This document shows positions 1 to 7,939 of a stretch of 64,000 bases of DNA, piece after piece. A program made the position numbers and the translations under genes. This stretch comes from Nocardioides plantarum (GTDB lineage: Bacteria; Actinomycetota; Actinomycetes; Propionibacteriales; Nocardioidaceae). The notes beneath the pieces were generated by a model, which ran no database searches, was not told where the DNA came from, and worked only from the letters and a program-made list of their open reading frames with translations. Location of the stretch: the NCBI RefSeq assembly GCF_006346395.1, contig NZ_VDMS01000001.1, positions 620,001 through 684,000 on the forward strand. The letters run 5' to 3'. Positions within the stretch are counted from its first letter, which is position 1. Each line of letters opens with the position of its first letter.

Positions 1-21
1 GGCGGGCTCGGGGGCAGTCAT
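1..21 (-). CDS. start of a gene overlapping the sensor kinase (probable response regulator), partial
   Basis: An ATG at 21..19 overlaps the kinase stop codon in an ATGA arrangement, and the frame stays open to the window edge, encoding MTAPEPA. A PspC-type histidine kinase in actinobacteria is usually followed by its LuxR-type response regulator, so that is the likely product. Only seven codons are visible, so the identity rests on context alone. Confidence 0.45.
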
Positions 22-1295
22 GTGGGGTCTCCGTGTCGGGTGCGGGGCAGGTGGAGCCGGACCTCGGTGCCGCTGCCGGGCTCCGAGCGGACCTCGGCGG
101 TACCGCCGTGGCGGCGCATCCGGTCGATGATGCTGTGTCGCACTCCGTGGCGGTCCTCGGCGACGTCGGCGAGGTCGAAGCCGACCCCCCGGTCCCGGAC
201 GAACACGTCGACGGCGGCGTCGGTGATCTCGGCGTAGACGTCGACGCGGGGCACGCCGGCGTGCTGGGCGGCGTTGGTCAGCGACTCGCGGGTGGCCGCG
301 ACGACGGCGCGCAGGGAGTCGTCGTACGCCGCGTCGCCGACGGTGACGACGTCGACGCTGGTGCCGTGGGCGTCCTCGACCTCGGCGGCCACACCGCGCA
401 GGGCGCTGGCGACCGAGGACTCGTCGGTCGCCTCGTCGGCGAACAGCCACGACCGCAGGTCGCGCTCCTGGGCGCGGGCCAGCCGCGACACCGTCGCCTG
501 GTCGCCGGCGTTCTTCTGGATCAGGGCGAGGGTCTGCAGCACCGAGTCGTGCAGGTGGGCGGCGACGTCGGCCCGCTCCTGGGTGCGCACGCGCTCGGCC
601 CGCTCCTCGGTGAGCTCGGTGGCCAACCGCCACACCCACGGCCCGAGCACGAGGCCGATGGCCAGGACACCCAGCCCTCCGGCGATGACCGAGCCGCGCG
701 CCTGGCGCAGCGAGCCCTGGTCGAAGCCGAGCACGAACAGCGCCGCCAGCAGCAGGGCCAGGCCGATCCCCACCCGGGCGTAGGAGGCCCAGCCGCCCGA
801 GCCGAAGACGATGCGCACGGGGTCGACCCGCCCTGTGTCGAACCAGCGCTCACGCTGCGCCTCGTCGGCCTGGCGCCACAGCAGCGCCACCCCGACGACG
901 GCGATCGCCACGGGCCAGAACACCGCGCCGCGGCCCAGGACCGCCTCGACGGTGAGGATCGCCGCGACACCCATGGCCCCGAGCACGATCACCGGACCGG
1001 CGTCGCTGAGCCGGCGGCGTACGCCGGGGCGCCGGCCACCACGGGTGGCGCTCTCGAGACCGGGAGCCGCGTGGGTGAAGCCCGGCCCCGCCGGGAGCAG
1101 CACCCAGAAGGCGGCGTACAGCGCGAGGCCGAGCCCGCCGAGCGCGGTGGTCACCACGAACCCGAGCCGCACCCACAGCACCGGCCAGGCCAGGTGGTGC
1201 GCCAGCCCGGAGGCCACCCCGCCGACCGTGGCGTCGTCGAGGTCGCGCGACGCGCGGCGGTGCTGGCGCACCGGGGCATCGGGGAACGTGGTCAT
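18..1295 (-). CDS. PspC-domain sensor histidine kinase
   Basis: Membrane sensor kinase of 425 aa. Residues about 15-75 form a PspC domain (DDATVGGVASGLAHHL, then a membrane segment ending AFWVLLP). Several more membrane segments follow, then a HisKA_3-type dimerisation helix with the phospho-accepting His in AHLHDSVLQTLALIQK near residue 247, and a HATPase_c domain with ESLTNAAQHAG and DRGVGF. The start MTTFPDAPV was chosen because the PspC domain begins soon after it; an upstream in-frame start would add 13 residues. The stop overlaps the next gene by four bases, which fits a two-component pair. A PspC/LiaF-like gene lies divergently at 1440, so the cluster resembles a cell-envelope stress (LiaFSR/PspC) module. 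The signal sensed is unknown. Confidence 0.88.
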   Translation of the reverse strand: MTTFPDAPVRQHRRASRDLDDATVGGVASGLAHHLAWPVLWVRLGFVVTTALGGLGLALYAAFWVLLPAGPGFTHAAPGLESATRGGRRPGVRRRLSDAGPVIVLGAMGVAAILTVEAVLGRGAVFWPVAIAVVGVALLWRQADEAQRERWFDTGRVDPVRIVFGSGGWASYARVGIGLALLLAALFVLGFDQGSLRQARGSVIAGGLGVLAIGLVLGPWVWRLATELTEERAERVRTQERADVAAHLHDSVLQTLALIQKNAGDQATVSRLARAQERDLRSWLFADEATDESSVASALRGVAAEVEDAHGTSVDVVTVGDAAYDDSLRAVVAATRESLTNAAQHAGVPRVDVYAEITDAAVDVFVRDRGVGFDLADVAEDRHGVRHSIIDRMRRHGGTAEVRSEPGSGTEVRLHLPRTRHGDPT

Positions 1296-1439
1296 CTCGG
1301 ATCCATCGTCACACAGCGAGCGGCGCCGCCCCATGAGGTGAGACCCCGGTCCGACCCTGAGGCCGAGCCCCCCGGCGGGGCGCGAGGATCAGGGGCGTCC
1401 CCGATGGTGGGACGGCCGCCCGAGGACCACGCTGGAGCC

Positions 1440-2594
1440 ATGACCACCAACCCCACCGAAGCACCCCCGGACCCGACCGGGCCGCGGGTCACCCGCGACG
1501 AGATCCGCGACCTGACCCGGCTGCGCCGCTCCCGCGACGACCGCAAGATCGCCGGCGTCGCCGGCGGCCTGGCCCGTCACCTCGACATCGACCCGGTCAT
1601 CCCCCGGGTCCTGCTGGTGGTCCTGATCTTCTTCGGCGGCGCCGGCATCCTGCTGTACGCCGTCATCTGGCTCGTCGTGCCCACCGAGGGCACCGAGGAG
1701 GTCCCCGTCCGGCTCGACGAGCGCAGTCGCAGCGTCGTCCTGGTCATCGCCGGGGCCATCGCGGCGCTGGCCCTGGTCGGCGACAGCCTCGGCGGGTGGG
1801 GACCACCGTGGCCGATCGTGGTGGCCGGGGTGGCGGTCCTCGTGGTGCTACTCGCCCGGGGTGGCGAGCCCCGGCTGCACCCGCTCCTGCGCGAGCCCGT
1901 CGTGCCCCCGGGCGGGCCGGCGTACGGGCCTTCTTACGGGCCGGCGTACGTGCCGTCCTACGTGCCGTCGGTCAAGCCCGTGGCGACGCGGCGCCGCGGG
2001 CCGGTGCTGTTCTGGTACGCCCTCGCGCTGATCGCGTTGGGCACCGGCACCCTCGGGGTCGTCGACCTCGCCGGGGCGGACGTCGCCGGCTCGGCGTACC
2101 CCGCCGTGGCCCTGGGCACGAGCGCCGCGCTGCTGCTGCTCGGCGCGTTCTGGGGACGGGCCGGCGGCCTGATCCTGCTCGGGCTCGTCTCCGCGGTCGC
2201 CACGGCCGGGGCCACGGTCGCGGCCGAGGCCGACGCGGGCCACATCGAGGCCACCCCCACCACCGCGAACGGCGTCCAGGACCGCTACGACCTCGCCTTC
2301 GGCGCGATCGACCTCGACCTCACCGAGGTCGTCGACCCCGAGGCCCTGGACGGGCGCACCGTCGAGGTCGAGCTGGGCGTCGCGGGCCGGATCGAGGTGC
2401 GGGTGCCGGACGACCTCGACGTCGTGGTGCGCAGCACCATCGACGAGGGCTCGGTCCGGGTCTTCGGCGACCGGCTCGGCGACGGCGAGCAGACCACCAC
2501 CCTCGACGGCGGCGCGGACGCGCCCGAGCTCACGCTCGACGTGAGCACCGTCTTCGGCGAGATCCACGTCATCCGAGAGGACCCGAACCGATGA
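1440..2594 (+). CDS. PspC domain protein with LiaF-like C-terminus
   Basis: Membrane protein of 384 aa. Residues about 30-85 are a PspC domain (DRKIAGVAGGLARHLDID, then a membrane segment ending YAVIWLVVPTEG). Four to five further hydrophobic segments follow, interrupted by a Pro/Tyr/Val-rich stretch near residues 160-180 made of repeated YGPSYG and YVPSYV units. The last 110 residues are soluble and beta-rich (AFGAIDLDLTEVV, VFGEIHVIRE), like LiaF/VraT or DUF4097-type C-termini. It is divergent from the PspC kinase and probably modulates it; LiaF proteins are inhibitors of their cognate LiaS kinases. A GGAG lies five bases before the ATG. The stop overlaps the next gene (ATGA). Confidence 0.82.
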   Translation: MTTNPTEAPPDPTGPRVTRDEIRDLTRLRRSRDDRKIAGVAGGLARHLDIDPVIPRVLLVVLIFFGGAGILLYAVIWLVVPTEGTEEVPVRLDERSRSVVLVIAGAIAALALVGDSLGGWGPPWPIVVAGVAVLVVLLARGGEPRLHPLLREPVVPPGGPAYGPSYGPAYVPSYVPSVKPVATRRRGPVLFWYALALIALGTGTLGVVDLAGADVAGSAYPAVALGTSAALLLLGAFWGRAGGLILLGLVSAVATAGATVAAEADAGHIEATPTTANGVQDRYDLAFGAIDLDLTEVVDPEALDGRTVEVELGVAGRIEVRVPDDLDVVVRSTIDEGSVRVFGDRLGDGEQTTTLDGGADAPELTLDVSTVFGEIHVIREDPNR

Positions 2595-2908
2595 GCACCC
2601 CCACCCCCGATCCCACGTCCGCCCCCACCCCCGACCCCGACCCCGCACGCGGGTCCGGCCGCCACCCGGTCACCATCGCCCACCTCGTCATGGGGGTCGC
2701 GTTCGCGGGCCTCACCGTCGTGTGGGCGCTCATCGCCGGTGACGTCGTCCAGGGCGACGACGTGCGCTGGCTGCTGCCGGTGCCGTGGGTCCTGGCCGGC
2801 CTCGCCGGCCTGGTCGGCCTGATCACCTCCGACCGGCGCCGCGTCGCCCAGCAGCAGACGGGATGGGTGGGCCCGGCCGGCGAGCCGGCGGGCAGGATGA
2901 CGGAGTGA
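2591..2908 (+). CDS. small two-TM membrane protein
   Basis: Unrecognised protein of 105 aa. It starts with a Thr/Pro/Asp-rich cytoplasmic tail (repeated TPTPDP units, residues 2-22). Two hydrophobic helices follow at about 30-52 (HLVMGVAFAGLTVVWALIAG) and 60-80 (LLPVPWVLAGLAGLVGL), then a basic tail. It overlaps the PspC/LiaF-like gene upstream (ATGA) and the YbaK-type gene downstream (GTGA), so all three are translationally coupled. It probably belongs functionally with the PspC protein, but no family could be named. Confidence 0.72.
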   Translation: MSTPTPDPTSAPTPDPDPARGSGRHPVTIAHLVMGVAFAGLTVVWALIAGDVVQGDDVRWLLPVPWVLAGLAGLVGLITSDRRRVAQQQTGWVGPAGEPAGRMTE

Positions 2909-3447
2909 GCACTCCCTCCCTCGGCCGGATCACCACCGTCCCCGCCCTCGACCGCACCGACCTCCTCGCCCCTCCCGTCGCCGCCGTCCTGGCCGGCTGG
3001 GAGCACGCGGCCGAGGTCGGCGTCGTCGAGATCGACCCCGCCGTCGCCGACACCGCCGCGATGGCCGAGGCCTACGAGATCGGGATGGACACCGGCGCCA
3101 ACTGCGTCGTGGTCGCCGGGAGGCGCGACGGTCAGGAGCGCGTCGCGGCCTGCCTGGTGCGCGCCGACACCCGCGCCGACGTCAACACCCTCGTCAAGCG
3201 CCTGCTCGACGTGCGCAAGTGCTCGTTCCTGCCGATGGACCGCGCCGTCGAGGAGTCCGGCATGGAGTACGGCGGCATCACCCCCGTCGGCCTCCCGGCC
3301 GACTGGCGCCTGCTGCTCGACACCCGGGTGGCCGAGATGGACGTGGCCGTCATCGGGTCCGGCGTACGCCGCTCCAAGCTGCTCGTGCCCGGCCGCCTGC
3401 TGCCGCTGCTGCCCGGTGCCGAGGTCGTGGAGGGGCTGGCCGGCTGA
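2905..3447 (+). CDS. YbaK/EbsC-family aminoacyl-tRNA deacylase
   Basis: Protein of 180 aa resembling the YbaK/ProX editing domain, which hydrolyses mischarged aminoacyl-tRNA (Cys or Ala on tRNA-Pro in known members). Family-like features are ANCVVVAGRRDG (about 50-61), ADVNTLVKRLLDVRKCSF (about 90-107), GGITPVGLP and the late VIGSGVRRSKLLVPG. The GTG start overlaps the upstream stop (GTGA); the same frame is open further upstream but reads as arginine/proline-rich non-protein. A large palindromic repeat begins two bases after the stop codon and may end the transcript. Substrate specificity cannot be told from the sequence. Confidence 0.83.
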   Translation: MSTPSLGRITTVPALDRTDLLAPPVAAVLAGWEHAAEVGVVEIDPAVADTAAMAEAYEIGMDTGANCVVVAGRRDGQERVAACLVRADTRADVNTLVKRLLDVRKCSFLPMDRAVEESGMEYGGITPVGLPADWRLLLDTRVAEMDVAVIGSGVRRSKLLVPGRLLPLLPGAEVVEGLAG

Positions 3448-3448
3448 G

Positions 3449-3513
3449 CCGTCGCCCATGGGCGACGGGTCACCGCGAGATTGAGATCGACCCGTCGCCC
3501 ATGGGCGACGGGT
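3449..3513. repeat. paired large palindromes (family B)
   Basis: Two copies of the perfect palindrome CCGTCGCCCATGGGCGACGG, at 3449..3468 and 3492..3511, separated by about 23 bases. The right copy extends to a perfect 24-base palindrome at 3490..3513. The pair sits between the YbaK-type stop and the promoter of the ABC exporter. Each palindrome, or the two together, could form a strong hairpin and act as a terminator, but its paired design matches the other large palindromic elements in this window. Confidence 0.85.
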
Positions 3514-3550
3514 GAGCGATAACGGTTGGATCACGAGGGGTCGGAGTCCG

Positions 3551-3562
3551 TACCGTCGCCGG
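3551..3562 (+). promoter_or_regulatory. leaderless -10 box of ABC exporter operon
   Basis: TACCGT (3551..3556) followed by exactly six bases and the GTG start at 3563. No ribosome binding site is visible, so the mRNA probably begins at the start codon. This spacing recurs at many genes here. Confidence 0.6.
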
Positions 3563-5281
3563 GTGCGACGCCTCCCTCTCGACCATCCCGGGACGGCGGA
3601 CCACCGCTCGCCGATGCGGTTCCTCTGGTGGCTGGCCCAGGGCCAGCGGCAGACCCTGCTGGGGGGCATGGCGTTCGGGATCGTGTGGATGAGCTGCCAG
3701 GCGGTGATGCCGGCGGTGATCGGGCGTGCCATCGACCGGGGTGTCTCCGATAAGGACGGCTCGGCGCTTCTCGGGTTCGCTGCGCTGATGCTCGGCATCG
3801 GTCTGCTGCAGGCGTTCACCGGGATCATGCGCCACCGGTTCGCGGTGACCAACTGGCTCACGGCGGCCTACCGGACCGTGCAGCTGACCGGGCGGCACGC
3901 CGTCCACCTGGGCGGCACGCTGTCGCGCAAGGTGTCGACCGGCGAGGTCGTCGCGATCGGCAACAGCGACATCTCCCACCTCGGGCAGGTGATGGACGTC
4001 AGCGCCCGGTTCAGCGGGGCCGTCGTGTCGTTCGTGCTGGTGGCGGTGATCCTGCTGCAGACCTCCACGCCGCTCGGGCTCCTGGTGCTGCTGGGCGTGC
4101 CCGGCCTGATGCTGCTGATCGGGCCGTTGCTCTCGCCCCTGCAGAAGCGCAGCGCGGCCCAGCGCCAGCTGACCGGCGAGCTGTCCAACACCGCCAGCGA
4201 CATCGTCGGCGGGCTGCGCGTGCTGCGCGGCGTCGGCGGCGAGGAGGTCTTCCTCGACCGCTACCGCCGCGAGTCGCAGGCCACCCGTCGCGCCGGGGTC
4301 TCGGTCGCGCGCGTCCAGTCGCTGCTCGACGCGCTGCAGGTGTTCCTGCCCGGGGTCTTCGTGGTCGTCGTCGTCTGGCTGGGTGCGCGGTACGCCGTCA
4401 CCGGCCGGATCAGCCCCGGCGAGCTCGTGGCGTTCTACGGCTACGCGGCGTTCCTGATGATCCCGCTGCGCACCGCGACCGAGTTCGCCAACAAGGTCAT
4501 CCGGGCGCGGGTCTCCGCCTCCCGGGTCTGCCGGCTGCTGGCCCTGGAGCCCGAGGTCGAGGAGCCCGCCACGGCGACCGAGGCTCCCCCGTCCGGCGCC
4601 GAGCTCGCCGACGCCCGGTCGGGCCTGCGGGTGCGCCCCGGCACGATGGTCGCCGTCGTGAGCGAGCCCACCGACGACGCGGCCGACCTGGCCGACCGGC
4701 TCGGGCTGTGCGCGCCCGAGCCCGACGACGACGTGACGCTGGGCGGCGTACCCCTGACGGCGCTGCCGCGGGCCGACGTACGCCGTCGCATCGTCGTCTC
4801 CGACACCGGCGCGACCCTGTTCTCCGGGCGCCTGGGCGACCGCCTCGACGTGACCGGCGCCGGCGGTGCGCGCCTCGAGCGGGCGCTCGAGACCGCCAGC
4901 GCCGACGACATCCTCGACGCCCTGCCCGAGCGTCTCGACACCGTCGTCGCCGAGCGCGGCCGTACCTTTTCCGGCGGTCAGCGGCAGCGGCTCGTACTCG
5001 CCCGCGTGCTCACCGGCGACCCCGAGGTGCTGGTGCTCGTCGAGCCGACGTCGGCCGTCGACGCCCACACCGAGGCGCGGATCGCGTCGCGGCTGCGCGA
5101 GCACCGCGCCGGCCGCACGACCGTCGTGGTCACCAGCAGCCCGCTGATGCTCGACGCCGTCGACGAGGTCGCGTTCCTGCGCGACGGGGTCGTCGTCGCG
5201 GTCGGCACCCACGCCGACCTGCTGCGCGAGGTGCCGGCCTATCGCTCGGTCGTCACGCGCGAGGAGGTGACGACGGCATGA
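3563..5281 (+). CDS. ABC exporter subunit 1 (permease-ATPase, degenerate ATP site)
   Basis: Half-transporter of 572 aa: six-helix type-IV exporter membrane domain (about 15-310) followed by an ATPase domain (about 340-572). The ATPase has a normal signature, TFSGGQRQRL (about 468-477), but no Walker A: where GxxGxGKS should be it reads AVVSEPTDDAADLAD (near 363-377). Walker B reads VLVLVEPTSAVD, with Val in place of the Asp, and the H-loop His is absent (VVVTSSP). It cannot bind and hydrolyse ATP normally but can give its signature to the partner encoded just downstream (ATGA overlap), making a heterodimer with a single consensus site. The GTG start is chosen from the -10 box six bases upstream. 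Substrate unknown; drug or lipid export is typical of the family. Confidence 0.9.
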   Translation: MRRLPLDHPGTADHRSPMRFLWWLAQGQRQTLLGGMAFGIVWMSCQAVMPAVIGRAIDRGVSDKDGSALLGFAALMLGIGLLQAFTGIMRHRFAVTNWLTAAYRTVQLTGRHAVHLGGTLSRKVSTGEVVAIGNSDISHLGQVMDVSARFSGAVVSFVLVAVILLQTSTPLGLLVLLGVPGLMLLIGPLLSPLQKRSAAQRQLTGELSNTASDIVGGLRVLRGVGGEEVFLDRYRRESQATRRAGVSVARVQSLLDALQVFLPGVFVVVVVWLGARYAVTGRISPGELVAFYGYAAFLMIPLRTATEFANKVIRARVSASRVCRLLALEPEVEEPATATEAPPSGAELADARSGLRVRPGTMVAVVSEPTDDAADLADRLGLCAPEPDDDVTLGGVPLTALPRADVRRRIVVSDTGATLFSGRLGDRLDVTGAGGARLERALETASADDILDALPERLDTVVAERGRTFSGGQRQRLVLARVLTGDPEVLVLVEPTSAVDAHTEARIASRLREHRAGRTTVVVTSSPLMLDAVDEVAFLRDGVVVAVGTHADLLREVPAYRSVVTREEVTTA

Positions 5282-7029
5282 GCACCGCCGGGACCAAGCT
5301 GCCCGTCGCCGACAGCCGTTCACTGCGCCGCTACGCCGTCGACCTGGCCAAGCGCCACCCACGGCTGCTGTGGAGCGCCCTGGGCCTGCACGTGCTCGCC
5401 GCCGTCGCCGGCCTGGCCGCGCCGCGCCTGCTCGGCGGGCTGGTCGAGTCCGTCGAGAACGGCACCACCACCGGCCACGTCGACCGGATCATCCTGCTGC
5501 TGGCGGGGTTCCTGGTCCTGCAGACGCTCCTGACGCGCTACGCCCGACTGGTCAGCCAGGTGCTGGGCGAGCAGGTGCTGGCCGAGCTGCGCGAGGACTT
5601 CGTCGAGAACACGCTGGCCCTGCCGGTTGGCGTCGTCGAGTCGGCCGGCTCCGGCGACCTGCTGACCCGCACCGGGCGCGACGTCGACCAGCTCGGCTGG
5701 TCGGTGCGCTGGGCGCTGCCCGAGTGGACGATCGCGGTCGTCACCGCGGTGCTGACCTTCGCCGCGGCGATCAGCGTCGGGTGGTGGGTGGCCCTGCCGT
5801 GCCTGCTCGGCGTGCCACCGCTGGTGATCGGGCTGCGCTGGTACCTCGCCCGCGCCAAGGACGGCTACCTGCGCGAGTCCGCGTCGTACTCGCAGATCAA
5901 CGCGACCCTCACCGAGACCGTCGAGGGCGCCCGCACCGTCGAGGCCCTCGGCCTCGGACAGGAGCGCGTCGACGCGATCGACGACGACGTGCGCGAGTCG
6001 TACGCCGCCGAGCGCTACACGCTGCACCTGCGTACGGTGTTCTTCCCGAGCATGGAGATCAGCTACCTCGTCCCGACCGTGATGACGCTGCTCTTCGGTG
6101 GCTACCTCTACACGCAGGGGTCGGTCTCGCTGGGCGACGTCACCGCCGCGACGCTCTACGTGCAGATGCTCATCGACCCCGTCGACCGGGTCGTGGCGAT
6201 CCTCGACGAGCTGCAGATGGGTGCCGCGTCGCTGGCCCGGCTCCTCGGCGTGGCCCAGGTGCCCGACGACCGCTCGGTGTCGGGACGGGTCCCGAGCGGC
6301 GAGGCCATCGCCGCCGACGACGTCCGGTTCTCCTACGTCGAGGGTCGCGACGTCCTGCACGGCATCGACCTCACGGTCGGCGTCGGCGAGCGGATCGCCA
6401 TGGTCGGCCCCTCCGGGGCGGGCAAGTCGACGCTGGGCCGCCTGCTCGCCGGCATCCACCCGCCGCGCACTGGGTCTGTCACCGTCGGCGGCGTCGGGCT
6501 GGTCGAGCTGCCGCTCGGCGACCTGCGCGGCCACGTCGCCCTGGTCACCCAGGAGCACCACGTCTTCGTCGGCACGCTGCGCGACAACCTCGCGCTCGCC
6601 GCCCCGCCGGGCGCGGGCGAGGCCGAGGTGCGGTCCGCGCTCGAGGCTGTCGACGCCCTCGACTGGGCCGACGCGCTCCCCGAGGGCCTCGACACGGTGG
6701 TCGGCTCAGGGGGTCGCGCGCTGAGCGCGGCCCAGGCCCAGCAGGTCGCGCTCGCGCGCCTGGTCCTCGCCGACCCGCACACCCTGGTGCTCGACGAGGC
6801 GACCTCGCTCATCGACCCGCGGGCCGCGCGCCACCTCGAGCGCTCGCTGGCCGCCGTGCTCGAGGGGCGCACCGTGATCGCCATCGCCCACCGGCTCTTC
6901 TCGGCCCACGACGCCGACCGCGTCGCGGTCGTCGAGGACGGCCGGATCGCCGAGCTCGGCTCCCACGACGAACTCGTCGCCGCCGACGGCTCCTACGCCG
7001 CCCTGTGGCGGTCGTGGAACGGCGGCTGA
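5278..7029 (+). CDS. ABC exporter subunit 2 (permease-ATPase, catalytic site)
   Basis: Partner half-transporter of 583 aa. The membrane domain spans about 30-320 and the ATPase domain about 335-583. It has a canonical Walker A, GPSGAGKST (about 377-385), Walker B TLVLDEATS with catalytic Glu (about 501-509), and H-loop IAIAHRL (near 535-541). Its signature is degenerate, ALSAAQAQQV in place of LSGGQ (about 480-489). It is therefore the exact complement of subunit 1: its Walker A plus subunit 1's FSGGQ form one working site. The ATG overlaps the upstream stop by four bases. A large inverted repeat follows 17 bases after the stop and separates it from the convergent F420 reductase gene. Confidence 0.92.
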   Translation: MSTAGTKLPVADSRSLRRYAVDLAKRHPRLLWSALGLHVLAAVAGLAAPRLLGGLVESVENGTTTGHVDRIILLLAGFLVLQTLLTRYARLVSQVLGEQVLAELREDFVENTLALPVGVVESAGSGDLLTRTGRDVDQLGWSVRWALPEWTIAVVTAVLTFAAAISVGWWVALPCLLGVPPLVIGLRWYLARAKDGYLRESASYSQINATLTETVEGARTVEALGLGQERVDAIDDDVRESYAAERYTLHLRTVFFPSMEISYLVPTVMTLLFGGYLYTQGSVSLGDVTAATLYVQMLIDPVDRVVAILDELQMGAASLARLLGVAQVPDDRSVSGRVPSGEAIAADDVRFSYVEGRDVLHGIDLTVGVGERIAMVGPSGAGKSTLGRLLAGIHPPRTGSVTVGGVGLVELPLGDLRGHVALVTQEHHVFVGTLRDNLALAAPPGAGEAEVRSALEAVDALDWADALPEGLDTVVGSGGRALSAAQAQQVALARLVLADPHTLVLDEATSLIDPRAARHLERSLAAVLEGRTVIAIAHRLFSAHDADRVAVVEDGRIAELGSHDELVAADGSYAALWRSWNGG

Positions 7030-7046
7030 GCGGGCGCGGCCGGGCT

Positions 7047-7124
7047 GGCTTGTTACTGACCGTTCGGACTGCTGGGCAGCGCTTCAACGCGCATGCCAGC
7101 AGTCGCAACGGTCAGTAACAAGCC
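7047..7124. repeat. large nested inverted repeat (family C)
   Basis: Perfect 18-base arms GGCTTGTTACTGACCGTT at 7047..7064 and its complement at 7107..7124, with inner 9-base arms GACTGCTGG at 7067..7075 and 7096..7104. A small GCGC-TTCAAC-GCGC hairpin lies at the centre. The total is 78 bases lying between two convergent genes. It may serve as a two-way terminator, although no U-tract follows. Confidence 0.85.
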
Positions 7125-7146
7125 CGGTTGACCCCGGGCCGGGCGA

Positions 7147-7839
7147 TCAGTGGGCGTCGAAACCCGTGATCCGGATGCCGGAGTGGATCTTGTACTTCTT
7201 GTTGATCGAGATGAGTACGGCGGTCAGCGGCTCGAGCTGACGGGCCAGGCGGAGGCGACCGGCGTCGATGCCGTCACGGCCCGACAGCGAGCGGGCGAGC
7301 TCGATGACGACGGCCTTGGCGTCCTTGTCGTCACCCACGACGAGGACGTCCTCGTCCTCGATCAGGTCGCGGTCGCCCCACAGGGTGACCGCCGAGACGT
7401 GGTGGAAGGCGCCGACGACGTGGGCACCGGGGGCCAGGCGCTGCGCCGACTCGGCGGCCGAGCCCTCACCGGCGTCGACCACCTGGCCGCTGGGGCCCTG
7501 CTTGTCGAAGGCCAGCGGGTTGACGCAGGAGACGACGACCTTGCCGTCGAGAGCGCCGCTCTCGGCAAGCGACGCGACCAGCTCGTCGTGGCCGTCGTAC
7601 GGGACGGCGAGCAGCACGACGTCGGCGCCGGCCAGCGCGTCGGAGTTGCTCGCGCCGGTGACCTCGCCGGCGCCGTCGACGCCGGCGAGCCGCTCGGTGA
7701 CCTCGGTGGCGACGGGCACGGCCTTCTCGGCGGCGCGCGAGCCGAGGACGACGGTGTGGCCGTGGCGGGCGAAGCGGTAGCCCAGGCCCTTGCCCTGCGG
7801 GCCGGTGCCCCCGATGACGGCGATGCGGTAGCTGCTCAT
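7147..7839 (-). CDS. npdG: NADPH-dependent F420 reductase (F420:NADP+ oxidoreductase)
   Basis: Cytoplasmic enzyme of 230 aa that moves hydride between NADPH and coenzyme F420. The N-terminus carries the NADP-binding motif IAVIGGTGPQGKGLGYRFA, followed by GHTVVLGSRAAEKA, where Ser-Arg suits NADP phosphate. Later motifs DVVLLAVPYDGH, VVSCVNPL and VVGAFHHVSA match the Fno/NpdG family, which is normally 210-230 aa. The chosen ATG puts the Rossmann strand right at the N-terminus; a GTG 21 bases upstream is an alternative. It supplies reduced F420 for the LLM-type enzymes encoded at 7940 and 21034, with F420 made through FbiC at 17095. Confidence 0.92.
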   Translation of the reverse strand: MSSYRIAVIGGTGPQGKGLGYRFARHGHTVVLGSRAAEKAVPVATEVTERLAGVDGAGEVTGASNSDALAGADVVLLAVPYDGHDELVASLAESGALDGKVVVSCVNPLAFDKQGPSGQVVDAGEGSAAESAQRLAPGAHVVGAFHHVSAVTLWGDRDLIEDEDVLVVGDDKDAKAVVIELARSLSGRDGIDAGRLRLARQLEPLTAVLISINKKYKIHSGIRITGFDAH

Positions 7840-7900
7840 GGCGGCGATGATGCCAGCCACCGGTCACCCCTTCGGAGCCGGACCGCCTCCTGGGCTATCG

Positions 7901-7917
7901 TGACAGTTCCACTGTCA
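7901..7917. promoter_or_regulatory. MerR-type operator, LLM gene
   Basis: TGACAGTTCCACTGTCA: perfect 7-base arms around three bases, 22 bases before the LLM start. Its arms are identical to those of the palindrome over the promoter of the MerR gene at 9823..9839, so the same regulator probably binds both. Confidence 0.65.
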
Positions 7918-7939
7918 GTGTCGACTCCCAGGAGCGCCC

